Assembly: GCF_000972845.2 (NCBI RefSeq)
Contig: NC_040032.1
Coordinates: 11,533,002-11,597,001 of the forward strand
Source of the DNA: Larimichthys crocea
Taxonomy: Eukaryota > Chordata > Actinopteri > Sciaenidae
Direction of reading: 5' to 3'
Length of the DNA stretch: 64,000 bases
Of the stretch, positions 13,678 to 24,247 are shown piece by piece (positions within the stretch are counted from its first letter, which is position 1; each line of letters starts with the position of its first letter). A program made the translations under genes and the position numbers. The notes under the pieces were generated by a model. That model did no database searches. It saw nothing but the letters and a program-made list of their open reading frames with translations, and had not been told where the DNA came from.

Positions 13678-13771
13678 TGTGTGTGTGGGTGTGTGTGTGT
13701 GTGTGTGTGTGGTGTGGTGTGTGTGTGTGTGTGGGTGTGTGTGTGTGGTGTGTTGTGTGTGTGTGTGTGTG
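13678..13771. repeat. (GT)n microsatellite, interrupted
   Basis: A GT run with several ggtgtgg interruptions. It yields long valine/cysteine-rich open frames that are not genes. Confidence 0.95.
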
Positions 13772-13929
13772 TTTGAAGTCAGTCCAAAGCTACAAACACC
13801 AGAAAACAGCTTTATACTGGCGCTCCTTCAAAATAAAAGCACATTACTACAACGGGTGGAAGAAAAAAATATAAGAAATAAAAGAACAAAGCCGCGTAGT
13901 CAGCGAAATAAATCACCAGAGCAGCCGTA

Positions 13930-14137
13930 GTTATTGTTTTAATTTACACTATTTAAAATATAAAGTCGTGTTTTCAAACTGGTGTCATTACGTTAGTCGG
14001 TGAAGTTAGCTTCAGTTGCTAAACCAACGGTTACCGGACATCTCCACACACGCGCTAACTTGACCGTAGCTATCTTTGTCGATAAGGAAGTTTATCATTA
14101 CGTTTCTGGACCAAAACCCGACTTGTTTGACTCAGGG
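13930..14137 (+). promoter_or_regulatory. Probable promoter and 5' non-coding exon of the Myb/SANT-like gene
   Basis: This is a non-repetitive block, richer in CpG than its surroundings, bracketed by repeat copies. A donor-like site, gactcaggg|gtatgt, lies after 14137 and could splice to the acceptor at 15641 just before the coding start. No TATA box is evident. Transcript data would be needed to place the start site. Confidence 0.4.
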
Positions 14138-14477
14138 GTATGTTCACCATCTCTTTAAATGTTTGTATAATTCATGTGTAACCTCTGTGGGGTGAGCTAC
14201 CGCGAGCTAACGGCCTCTGCAGCCGTTTCTCTAACGGCTCTTAGCTTCGAGCTAAACCGTCCTGCTAGCCCGGTGTGTGTTGTTGTGTAACACTCGACTA
14301 AAGCCAGAGAAATAAATAAAAATAAACGCACACAGCACCGCGTGTGTGTGGGATTAAACACCTGCTAATGTTAGGTATTTAAACATGAAGTGAAACGTAG
14401 ATAAAGGTGTGTATCATTGAGCTGTAGGTGCAGCTAACTGTGAGCTAACTGGGCTGAAGCATGTGTCCATTGTTCAT

Positions 14478-14880
14478 TAGATTACATTAGATTCACTTTA
14501 TTCATCCAAACACGGGGAGATTTATTAGTTACAGCAGCAGAGGAGAGTGTAGCAAACACTACAGGATTATAAAAAAGTAGAAAAGACAAAAAAAACCAAC
14601 AATAAACAAACAGAAATATCTATAAACTACAAAATAAACACGAGAAACAATCAACCTTCAAAACAGACTGAGGATAAAAGTGGCATGATGTATAAAAAGA
14701 GTATTGTATAGTGTAAGAAATACTGCAAACAAATAATAAATATTATTGCAAGAGTGGTGACCCTAATATAAATACTATTACAAAACTAAGTGACCATGAT
14801 ATAAATAATAATAACTGCAAGAAAAAACCATGATCAGGTGGTGCAGGTGTTGTAAAGTCTCTCACTGTTCCTCTGCAGGT
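14478..14880 (-). repeat. A-rich interspersed repeat in intron 1 of the Myb/SANT-like gene
   Basis: The segment starts with gattcactttattcatccaaacacgggg, an ACTTTATT-TCC edge of the type seen in other fish retroposon ends in this window. It is followed by AT-rich sequence with repeated atataaata motifs. The family is unknown. Confidence 0.4.
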
Positions 14881-14944
14881 AAACACGTGCATGCAACCAC
14901 CTGACAGTTTAAATGTGAATAACACTCATTCATTATTTATTTAG

Positions 14945-15345
14945 CTGATGAACTAACTTTACCTACACACACACACCATGATTGCTCAGCTGTTGAGCCT
15001 GAACGAGTGTAATGTAACTCACAAATACTGTATTATAATAAACTTGATGTTACATACTTTAGCTTTCATCGAATCAGCTGTTTGTTTACAGCCTCGAATA
15101 TCAGTTTCAGATTGCCAACAGCTAAAAATGTACAGTCACTTCACATTTCTCCTTTCTTACTTTGCACCAAATCAACACTGCCAACTTGCTGTATATACTT
15201 TTGTACAATATATTTTATTTACTATTGCTATTTTGATATTTTATTATGTATATTTTGTTCTTTATATTTCTATTCTTATGTTGTCTATCGTCACTGTGTG
15301 TAATGCTGCTGCTGCACTGGGATAAATAAAGTATCTATCTAGTTT
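14945..15345 (+). repeat. Interspersed repeat copy 3, inverted relative to copies 1 and 2
   Basis: Near-complete reverse complement of 13103-13404, continuing to the 3' edge with gtgtgtaatgctgctgctgca and gggataaataaagtatctatct, a typical tatc tail. Together with copy 1 it forms an inverted pair that flanks the presumed first exon of the Myb/SANT-like gene. Confidence 0.75.
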
Positions 15346-15402
15346 ATGGATCAGTATGTGAGTGATATATGAGGATAGTATCATTCATTTTAAACTTTGT
15401 TA

Positions 15403-15560
15403 AGGGCGGCAGTAGCTCAGTCCATTGAGACTTGGCTTGACTGGACCAAAGTATGGCGAGTGGACTGGTAGCTGGCAGTGCCAAGGTGCACTTAAGCAAG
15501 GCACCGAACCCCTCTGACTGCTCTCTGGGTGGTTACCCATCACTCCACCATCTCTCTCCA
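15403..15560 (+). mobile_element. tRNA-derived SINE remnant
   Basis: The start gggcggcagtagctcagtcc resembles a tRNA-like head with an A-box, and gtgcacttaagcaaggcaccgaacccc is a block widespread in teleost SINEs. A body and a short A-rich stretch follow, ending before the splice acceptor at 15641. The family is named only as tRNA-SINE because no consensus could be compared. Confidence 0.65.
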
Positions 15561-15702
15561 CTTTTGCATGTAATGCATGTTTAAAAAAAAGGATTTCTCC
15601 TCGATGGATTAATTAAAGTATCTCTTCTTCTTGTTAATCAGAGTCTTGGCACAGCTGGAGAAGCACAGCGGAGACTACAAAACAGCTGGATACCTACTGA
15701 CA

Positions 15703-15740
15703 GCGTGTGTGTGTGTGTGTGTGTGTGCGTGTGTGTGTGT
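15703..15740. repeat. (GT)n microsatellite in the 5' UTR
   Basis: About eighteen GT units with one gc interruption. The run ends only a few bases before the start codon at 15746. Length changes here would alter the leader of the Myb/SANT-like mRNA. Confidence 0.9.
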
Positions 15741-15745
15741 GGAGG

Positions 15746-18700
15746 ATGTCTTCACCGATATACTACAACCAAGACAGTGTTACACGCTTTAAGAAAAGAA
15801 AAGCTCGCTTCTCCTTCAGTGAAGTCCACATACTGCTGGATGAAGTGAGGAAGCATCGTATGGTCGTCGTGGGTACGTGACTTCAAGTCATTCTCTGTCT
15901 AAATGTGGAGATTGTGCTTTGAGAGTTCTTGTGCAGAAGCTGGTTAATCAAAAACATAAAATAAACAAAGATAACCAAACAAGGGTTTACTATAAATGGT
16001 GGTAAATCTGTGAATAATAAAATGTGCTTAATCTTATTTTGTTTTCTCCCTGAAGGCAAATTTAATCGTGGCGTCCCAACAGACATGAAGAAACGCACGT
16101 GGGCAGAGATTACTGCCCGCGTCAATGAGATCGGCGAGTGCCAACGCGAGGTCATAGAGGTCATCAAGAAATGGTCCGATCTAAAGTGCGACACCAAGCG
16201 GAAAGTGGCTGCCATGCGGTCGGGGACGGTTCCCAACAGGGGTCTCAACTCGCGTCTTTCCCGAGACCTAAATCAAACGGAGAAAATAGTGCTACAAATT
16301 CTGGAGATGGACGAGGAAGACCAGAGCGGAGCGGACTTCGGCCCGCTGGGAGATGACGACGACGTGCCGGAGGAGGAAGAAGAAATGGAAGAGGAGGATA
16401 TGATGGGATTGCAGAATTCTCCTAACGGGGCGCTGGACATGCTGCCTATGCCCCCACCAACCACCTATAACATGAGTGAGTAGTTCACCCAAAAATTAAA
16501 TATTTATTCACCTATATTTAAGTCTATATATCACTCAATTCTATATGTCAACTTATTTTGCCTACAAGATAAATATATGGCACATAGATGACTCTTTTTT
16601 TTAATGATGCAGGGGACTCATCACAATCTGCCTTCGATGTACAGTATGACGTACCTCCAATAGAAGGTGAGTTTCAAAATCTGGGTAAAAAAGAAAAAAT
16701 AAATAAAATAAATTTGGGTACAAATTAGAAATGCACTAATCAGATATTAGTGTTAATTAGGTTACAACGTTACCATCAACTAAAAGTAATCCGTTACGTT
16801 ACAGTGTTACCTATGAATAAAAGTAACGCGTTAGAGTACTCATGCGTTACCAAAAATGAAAAGCCGTTTGCAGCGCCTCGCACATGCTGCAACTTAACTG
16901 ACACAGACACACAGCCTGCTTTAAATGCACCGAGACGTCCTGACAATGAAGAACGTCAGTCATCCAACCAAACTAACTCTGCAGGACAACAACAACAGGA
17001 AAAACACATAGTGTTTTATTAATTCATTCTTTTTTTAACATAAGTAACTCCTTAATGTTTTTTTTAACCCAAATGCAGTTATGAAAGTGTGCTTAAGTAA
17101 ACACAGTATGAGGTAAACAGGTAGCAGATTCAGATTCATTTAGAAATCAGAATCAGAAATACTTTATTAATCCCCGCAGGGAAATTGTTTTTGTTACAGC
17201 AGGTCCCAAACGGTAAGTGAGATAGTGAGTGACAGCAAGAAAACAAAACTTTAACTCTATATCCTATTTTAACACTATATACACATGTATAAATAACAGT
17301 TAAATAAAACCAGTAACAGTGAACTATGCAATATGTAAATCTTAAAACCTTCTAAAGAATTTAGTTTATGAAATAAATAGCAGTTAAGGTTAAAGGTTAA
17401 ATTAACGAGCAGTGAACAATCTGTCAGAAATGTGAACAGCTGCCTCTGTGTCAAACAAAAATGATAACAGGCTGAATAACACAAACAATAAAATCTCTCA
17501 GTGGCACACAGGAAACGACAAATATCCGAACTATGAAAATACTTCACACTTCCCCATCGTCCACTTCCATTTACTCTTCAAAGTGATTAAAACGTAGCAG
17601 AGGAAGATTTTCCAAACGTCGATTTCTCTTTCTAACGTCACTCACAACACTGTCAGATATTCAAGTCTGCACCTGATTAAAAAGAAAACAGCCTTTTCCA
17701 TCTGATTCAATTGCATCGTCCTATTTCAACCAGTTCAGTTTTTAATGTTGTATTCTTGTAATTTGATACTTTCATGGTTCTTTTTGTTTGTTTCTGTTAT
17801 TTGCTGTCTACTTTTATTTATTGTAAGGTGTCCTTGGGTGACAGAAAGGCTCCTATGAAATAAAATGTATTATTATTGAATAAATAAAGTGGATTGGATT
17901 GAATACCGATATCTGAGGTTTAGTATCAGCCGATACCGATGCGATACAGAAAAACAGTGCAGAATTACGTTAACAAGCGGTATATCTCATTCTTTTGTGC
18001 AAGGCAACATCAGACTTGACTTAAACCTCTCTTAAATTTTTAAAAACAAATAAACAAATATAAATGTACTGAATTACTTATTTAATACTCTAATACTACT
18101 TATGTGCTACTGTAACTTTGTATTTTGTGTTATGTGTCCTGTGTGTTTTGCTTTGTACTGTTTGTTATTGTGTAATATGTTTTCATTGTGACTGCAGATG
18201 AAAAGTAGATTTTGTATCGGTATCGGTCCCGATTTTGAAGAAAATTCTAGATCGGGTCTCGGTGACAATGGGCCGATCTGTTCAGCCCGAATCTATGCGG
18301 TGCGCCGCGAGTGACGTCACGCTCACGCAACACGCCGGAAGCTCACGTTGTTTTTTAAAAAATGGAGCGAGAGAAAAAATCAGCTGTGTGGAAGTTTTTC
18401 ACGATCACTAATTCTACAGGATCCACGGCGACCTGCAAAACCTGCGCAGTGCAAGTCTCGAGGGGCGGCCGGGTCACTAAACGCTTCAACACGACCAACC
18501 TGATCAGACACCTGGAGAAATGTCACGCAGGAGAACACGCGGAGTTTATTGAACTGAGCAGGCGACATGGAGGCGGCGTGAAGCAGCTGACTGTGAAGGA
18601 GGTGAAGGAGGTGAAGGAGGAGAAGGGAAGAGGTGAAGACTCCACCTTAGTGCTGCACTAAACTAAAACATTACAAAGAACTGACTTTGTTTTTTAAAGA

Positions 18701-19969
18701 TTGTTGTACTGGTGCACAGTTACATATATTACAACATATTACAGCACAATAACAAACAGTACAAAGCAAAAAAATACACAGGACACATAACACAAAATAC
18801 ACAGTTACACACAATAACACATAACATACACCCACAGTGTCAGTGGCTGCAGAGCTGAGTATTAAATAAGTAATTCAGTACATTTATATCTGTTTATTTG
18901 TTTTTAAAAAATTAAGAAATGTTTAAGTTAGTCTGATGTTGCCTTGCACAAAAGAATGAGACATACCGCTTGTTGTAATTCTGTTTTTCTGTATCGGATC
19001 GGTATCGGCTGATACTAAACCTCAGATGTCGATATTCAATCCAATCCACTTTATTTATATAAGCCTTTCTGTCACCCAAGGACACCTTACAATAAATAAA
19101 AGTAGACAGCAAATAACAGAAACAAACAAAAAGAACCATGAAAGTATCAAATTACAAGAATACAACATTTAAAACAGGTTGAAATAGGACAATGCAATTG
19201 AATCAGAATTATAGCAAAATTTTTTGCAAAAACAAGGTTTCCAAAGTGCTGCACAACAAGATAAAACGCAATAGAAACACAGTAAAAACATGAAGTAGAC
19301 AATAAAAAAAAACTATAAAATAAAAAAGCACTACCCGCACAAGATAAAATAAAAATAAATAAATAAATAAAAATATGCATGTGTACACATAAAATCAACA
19401 CTACATGGTGTCAGAAGCCAATGAGAAGAGGTGGGTTTTAAGAACGGTATTGGAGGTGGAAAAAGCGGATCAGTGCATCTCTAGTACAAACAAAGAAAGC
19501 AACATGAGTCTTTTTCTCTCGTCCAGATCCTGAAGCTGCGTACGGAGACTCGGACGATGACCAAAGGGATGACGTGCTTCCTTCCACTCAAACAGCAAAA
19601 CCAACAGAAGATCACCAAGGCAACAACGGCATCCAGAAACAAGGACAACCTCAGACGTCCTCCGGACCTTCGACGTCAACAGCCGCGCTTCCATTGCCGG
19701 GCCAGCCCTCACAGAGCGTGAGAGACAGCATGCTGCAAAACGCATCGATGAGCCTCCAAGAGCAGCACGCCACCAACATCCTGTTGGAGACGGTTTCACG
19801 CTCTCTGGAGCTTCTGTCCGAGTCGGTGCAGCAGCTGGCGGAGACTCAGCAGGAGTTTGTGCGCGAGTCGCTGCAGCTCCAGCGGGAGACGGTGCAGGTT
19901 CTCAGAGACTTCACAGGTGGAGCCATTGCACTCATGCATGACAAACTAAACGGACGGCCAGCGTTATAG
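15746..19969 (+). CDS. Myb/SANT-like DNA-binding domain protein (MYPOP/NAIF1 type)
   Basis: Probably a nuclear DNA-binding transcription regulator. Coding exons are 15746-15872, 16056-16475, 16613-16666 and 19527-19969, giving 347 residues with all junctions in phase. A basic start (FKKRKARFSFSE, 15-26) leads into a Myb/SANT-like domain of the Myb_DNA-bind_5 kind to about residue 95, with tryptophans in KRTWAEIT and KKWSDLK. A strongly acidic stretch (about 127-159, DDDD and EEEEEMEEED) and a Ser/Gln-rich linker follow. A C-terminal helix with heptad spacing (about 270-330, LLETVSRSLELLSESV) suggests oligomerisation. Relatives recalled are MYPOP (profilin partner) and NAIF1, and I cannot say which orthologue this is. 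The start lies 105 bases after an acceptor at 15641, behind a GT microsatellite in the 5' UTR. The last intron (2.9 kb) is full of transposon remnants. Confidence 0.8.
16755..16860. repeat. DNA-transposon-like remnant with TAACGCGTTA motif
   Basis: The blocks agtaatccgttacgttacag and aaaagtaacgcgttagagta are characteristic, from memory, of the ends of a hAT-like non-autonomous element in fish. Only one end is clear. It lies in the last intron of the Myb/SANT-like gene. Confidence 0.45.
17121..17230 (-). repeat. Fish retroposon end (ACTTTATTAATCCC type)
   Basis: The text aatcagaatcagaaatactttattaatccccgcagggaaattg is a well-known end sequence of abundant teleost retroposons. On the minus strand it would be the 3' end with the ggggattaataaagta motif. 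Confidence 0.6.
17701..19207. mobile_element. Large inverted-repeat (fold-back) element in the last intron of the Myb/SANT-like gene
   Basis: The left arm (about 17701-18185) and right arm (about 18725-19207) are near-complete reverse complements over roughly 480 bases. Shared text includes attcaattgcat-gtcctatttcaacc, the ttgtaaggtgtccttgggtg block, and gttatgtgtcctgtgt. Inside the arms lie two cggtatcgg-type motifs (gccgataccgatgcgatac and gtatcggatcggtatcgg), recalled from hAT-related fish elements. The centre (18186-18724) encodes a BED zinc finger. The whole looks like a hAT-like insertion or two inverted copies around one. Target-site duplications were not identified. Confidence 0.65.
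18362..18661 (+). CDS. BED zinc-finger ORF inside the inverted-repeat element
   Basis: This 99-residue open frame starts with MEREKKSAVWKFF and carries a BED-type finger: CKTC near residues 25-28 and HLEKCH near 49-54, with the aromatic VWKFFTI and ATC context typical of ZBED proteins and hAT transposases. A lysine/glutamate-rich VKEVKEVKEEKG tail follows and then a stop codon. BED fingers bind DNA. A full hAT transposase also needs a catalytic RNase H-like domain and a dimerisation domain, and neither is present here, so this is only an N-terminal fragment or a stand-alone DNA-binding peptide. The centre is GC-rich compared with the flanking arms, and the upstream segment 18290-18360 is CpG-rich and could act as a promoter. 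Expression is unproven. Confidence 0.55.
   Translation: MEREKKSAVWKFFTITNSTGSTATCKTCAVQVSRGGRVTKRFNTTNLIRHLEKCHAGEHAEFIELSRRHGGGVKQLTVKEVKEVKEEKGRGEDSTLVLH
19207..19500. repeat. Interspersed repeat next to the fold-back element
   Basis: The text tttccaaagtgctgcacaacaagataaaa, then A-rich sequence with aaataaataaataaa, then ccaatgagaagaggtgggtttt belongs, from memory, to a common fish repeat. It ends about 30 bases before the acceptor of the last coding exon at 19526. Confidence 0.5.
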
Positions 19970-20600
19970 CAACAGAGTTTAGACAGATGTTGTTAAGCTG
20001 TATCACTGACTACATACATGGCCTTCAGGTGCAGGAACCTTTACGTTCCACTGGACTCCACTGCTGGTTACTGTACTTTTTGATAGTACTCTGCAGATTT
20101 TCTGTGGTTATATTTTAAAACTGTATTCATAGAAACATTGTATTGATGGAATCACTGTCTGTGAGGTTACATGACCATGGATTGAGAAACAAACCATGTC
20201 AGCCATAACGAAAGAACGTGGAGTTTTTGTTTTTTTTGTTTTTTTTTTGCTACTGAAAGTGAGACTCCTACCACTCGCATTATAAGTCACGCCACGTTCA
20301 AAGCCTTTACATTCTTTTAATGTTGAAAAGTCAGTCAGTCAGATCCGTTTATGTGTCCTTGTAGTTGCATCATGTCTGGAGAGGTTATCACATGTACTGT
20401 AATGGTGAGTGGATTTCCGCACCTGACCATTATATGGTCTATATGTCTGAAAGCTAAAAGTTACTAAGATACTTTGAGAATACCTGTAACTGAATACTTT
20501 GTGATTGTCTGATTTTTGTTTTTTACATTGCAAACACTTGAATATGGAAGTTTCAATAATTTCTTTGAAATATGGAATAAAACCCTCATGTATTTAAACA
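19970..20600 (+). other. 3' UTR of the Myb/SANT-like gene
   Basis: After the stop codon at 19969 there is no coding potential up to a clear poly(A) signal aataaa at 20576-20581. That is a 3' UTR of about 0.6 kb. A T-run occurs at about 20226-20250. Confidence 0.65.
20576..20581 (+). terminator. Poly(A) signal of the Myb/SANT-like gene
   Basis: AATAAA in the context tatggaataaaaccc, the first good signal after the stop codon. Confidence 0.6.
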
Positions 20601-23600
20601 GAACACAAGTCGTCTGTAAAGTGCTCCAGTGGGAATCCGACTGGATTCAGGGCTGCACTTTTTAGCTTAAAGATAGAGCTGCTTCAAAGTCTGATCATCC
20701 AGTAGACTGTTAAACCGAGAAACCGGTTCTGATCCTCGTTCATTCGGGAGGTTCGTGCTCAGATTTTAATCTTAAGACTTGTAAATGAGCCGTCGGCTGT
20801 TTTCGGAGACGCGGTTTACACAACAGAAAACCTGTTTTACACACACACACACACAGACCTTAAAGGATGAAGCTGGAAATGAACATGTTTTCTTTTGTCA
20901 ATAAATACTCTGACAAGAACAGAGCCGACAATGAACTGATTGTATCTGTGTAGCCAAATTATTCTCCCAAAATCTACGCATCAGTGAGCCACACCGTTGG
21001 AAATGTGTGATGACTGTGCTGCAGGAGCACCAACTGGAAAGTAATCTGCTGCCAACTTTCTAAAAATCTGATTCTTCTTTATCTTAAAGTATGTTCGTGA
21101 TCCATTTATGAACATTTAAATCTTCAGTAGGAAGAAACAAGAAAAGTCAAAGCACTGAGACACAGACTAACATGTTTTTTTGTCTTTTTATTGGATCTGT
21201 TGCCATCAAAAAAAGTTGAAAAACTTCAGATTTATTCTTCTGTTACTGTCCTCTCCCCAACCCTGACAAATGTAGACAAAGGTCAGTGGACTGGACTTAT
21301 ATATGACGCCTTATACCACATTCATACACAGGTGGCAGAGGTAGAGGGCTGCAGTGCAAGGCGCCAAACAAGAGTTAAACCAGTGACCTGCTCGACTTTC
21401 TGTCCAGCCAGATTTGCTGTTTCTTGTAAGTCGCAGCAGGGGGCTCTGCTGCACAGTCTTGACTCACTGCAGACGAGGTAGATGTGTGTCCAGAGTATAT
21501 TCTGCTCTGTAAAGTATTGTGCAGCAGTGGTTTATACAATCTAAATAGTTTTCAAAGGTGGCTTGATAACCTTTCAATATACTTAACTCATTTTTGTAAC
21601 TCGTGTCAAAGACACTTGAGTCTTTAAGTGCCATGAATCATGCACTGCTCATGCTTGAACGTGCAAAGAGCCTTTAGCAGATACATTACATGACCAAACA
21701 GGACTGGTAGAAGAGCCAACTGTAAAAATTCTCAACATAAAAACTATTTTGAACGAGATGAGCTAACTCAAATAAGTTTTTGTAGTTGCTCGAGTGATGC
21801 CTTGTTCTATTGTTTGGCCTGGGTCGTGTGCTCCCTGTTCAATCTATTCAAGTGAGGATCATTAATTAATTTTAAAAGGTTTTATTGCACTCTCTGTTCT
21901 TTAGCATGCTGATTGGATTGAACAAACCAACCTTGAATCCATAGTTTTTAACTTCACAATGACAATGTATGAAATAATGTTTAGTCCAGATAGTCGTAGT
22001 GCTCCATTTATGTAGTGTCATTGCTTTACATCATGCCGAATCAGAGCCAGAACCACTATTCCTGTCACAGATGGGAAGTTTTATTCATAGTTCTGCCTTT
22101 CTATTTCAAATATCGATAACTTTATTGCTGGGCACGCTCTTTGGTAGACTGGTTATAACAATGTGACTCCACTCTGCTGTTTAATCCAGATGGAGCGATA
22201 CTGTTAAATGCATTTTAGGCATTCAACAGAGAGATTTCTATAATTTTACTACTGGTAAAATGATTTATATTTGGTGTAATAGCCGAGGATAATAGGATTT
22301 TAGGTTGGGGGGGTTTTGCTGGATCTACGGCTCTATTCTTAGTTAAAATACTGATGCAAACACACATGCACACACACACACACACACACACAGAAGGAGG
22401 TTGAGTTAAGTCAAATTGCATTGTTCCCCTTCTGCCTCAGTTAGCTAAACAGCTGCCAGGGCTGGCCCAGCGTGCCGCAGCAGGGAGGGGAGGAGGGCGG
22501 GATGCAGCAGGAGTTCAACAGTCTGCTGGGGGCTTCCTCCTTTGCAGGAGGAGGGCAGCATTACAGTCTGGCAGTGGGGGGGCTGGGTGACTCCTGAATA
22601 GGCAGCTGTATTCACATTGTGTGCCGGGCTTTTACCTCCAGTTCTTTACGGAGCCCTTAAACCTGAGACTTAAGCCTCTCTGAAAGGGCATTATTCACTT
22701 TGAGTACCTATAAAACTGTATTCTACTCCATGCGCCTCTCCTTTCTTTAGAATAAAATACGACTAACCCTTATTTTACTCAGAAAGTGGATATCTACACT
22801 AAACCTGTACCAAATTCCTTTATAGACTGCATTTCTCTGTACTGTTCCACATGGGATGTTGCATTTATTCAGTTCAGTCCAATGCTGCGTCAGCAGAACC
22901 AGTCTTAAGGATCATATATTATATTATATTCTCCAAAAATGTGAATAAAATCATTATAGGTGTTGCTCCAACCTTCATCCAAGCGTTATCCTATAGGCAT
23001 GTTTTCACGTTTCGACAGAGTTAGTCGACATCTGGCAAAAAGAGACAGATTTCGAGAGGCACAATGAAACGGGGGGGAAAAATCCATCCATCGATCTGTC
23101 CTTCTGCAAATCTATATGTAAGTTTCCTCCCCCTCTTATTGCCCCAGTTGACCCCTGTACCCTTTCCTTTTCTTCAGTTTTCACCCCCACCTGTTCTCAT
23201 TCCCTCGTTCCTCCCCAGCTCCCTCTTTCATCTCCCATCTGTCACTGAAGCTGCTGCAGGACAGAGTCTGGCTCCGGAGAGGGAAGGTAGGATAGAAGGA
23301 AGGCAGATCTGTCGGGATTAAATAATTATCTTTTGTGCTCCAACAAAAGAGTAATTATACATCTGCTGCCAAGTCAAACAGTTCAGTTTTATTTACCTCA
23401 TCTTATCTGTTGTTTTGGGGTGATTAATGAGTCACATAGATTTATTTGCTCCATATGTTAAGGCAAAAACACAGAGTATATACCGCAGTATTTAACAGTC
23501 TAACTGCAGTCTTAACATATATTTTGTTGCTATTGGGTGAAACTTTGGATTCATCGTCATCATTTCAGTTTTTACTGCAATCAAAGAGTCACATTCTTCT

Positions 23601-24176
23601 ATAGGATGAGGAAATTCATTGATTCTTATGGACAATGAAACCCATTCAAAACCATCTGGAGAAACTCAAACATCTATGGCCTTTCGAGATTCGGCAAATT
23701 AGGCTGTTTCATTGTTCCTAGAAAGTTGACACTGTTTATTAATGGCAGGGTTTTCACTAGTACTGCCTTTGGCAAGAGAAAAACAAGTCTGCATGAGCAT
23801 CGGCTTGACAGGTATGATGATCCAGTAGGTTACATTTACCATACCAATGAACATAATGTTTTATATTTATATTTAGGAAGTCAAATGTTCAGTGAAGAAG
23901 AAGAAGAAGTGGTAAAATGTTTTGATTTCCAGTTCAAGTTCACAACAGCTGTCAAATAGTGCACCACACCAGAAAGTACACTATAGTATACTAACAGAAG
24001 TATCCAACATTTCAGAGGGAAACATTGTGCTTTGTATGCGCTACATTCATTTACCGGCTCAAGTTAGTTCGCAGTTCGTCAGTTCTTTAATTACTTTAAC
24101 GTATAAGAAGTTTCCAGTCTCTTGTACTGCGGACAGTTTTTCTGCTGCAGCCTCTCAGCCACAATCAGCAGACAAG

Positions 24177-24177
24177 T

Positions 24178-24246
<69 letters not shown>
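24177..24246. repeat. (ACTA)n microsatellite
   Basis: About seventeen perfect actaactaac units with no spacers of other sequence. Confidence 0.95.

Positions 24247-24247
<1 letters not shown>

Larger units (their letters stand above)
11700..13930. other. Repeat-rich intergenic spacer between capns1 and the Myb/SANT gene
   Basis: No gene is seen. The spacer holds GATA tetranucleotide runs at 12568-12611 and 13033-13102, a CT run at 12658-12687, a GT run at 13678-13771 and several interspersed repeats listed separately. Open frames here are translations of the microsatellites. Confidence 0.65.

Noticed and set aside
13613..13930. Cysteine-rich open frame after a short hydrophobic start
   Set aside because: It runs through a GT microsatellite and a repeat copy, with no splice or homology support.
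15403..15480. A possible tRNA gene
   Set aside because: Only the head resembles a tRNA promoter; there is no cloverleaf, and the body is that of a SINE.
24177..24246. Regular repeats that might suggest a CRISPR-like array
   Set aside because: It is a pure four-base ACTA microsatellite with no spacers.
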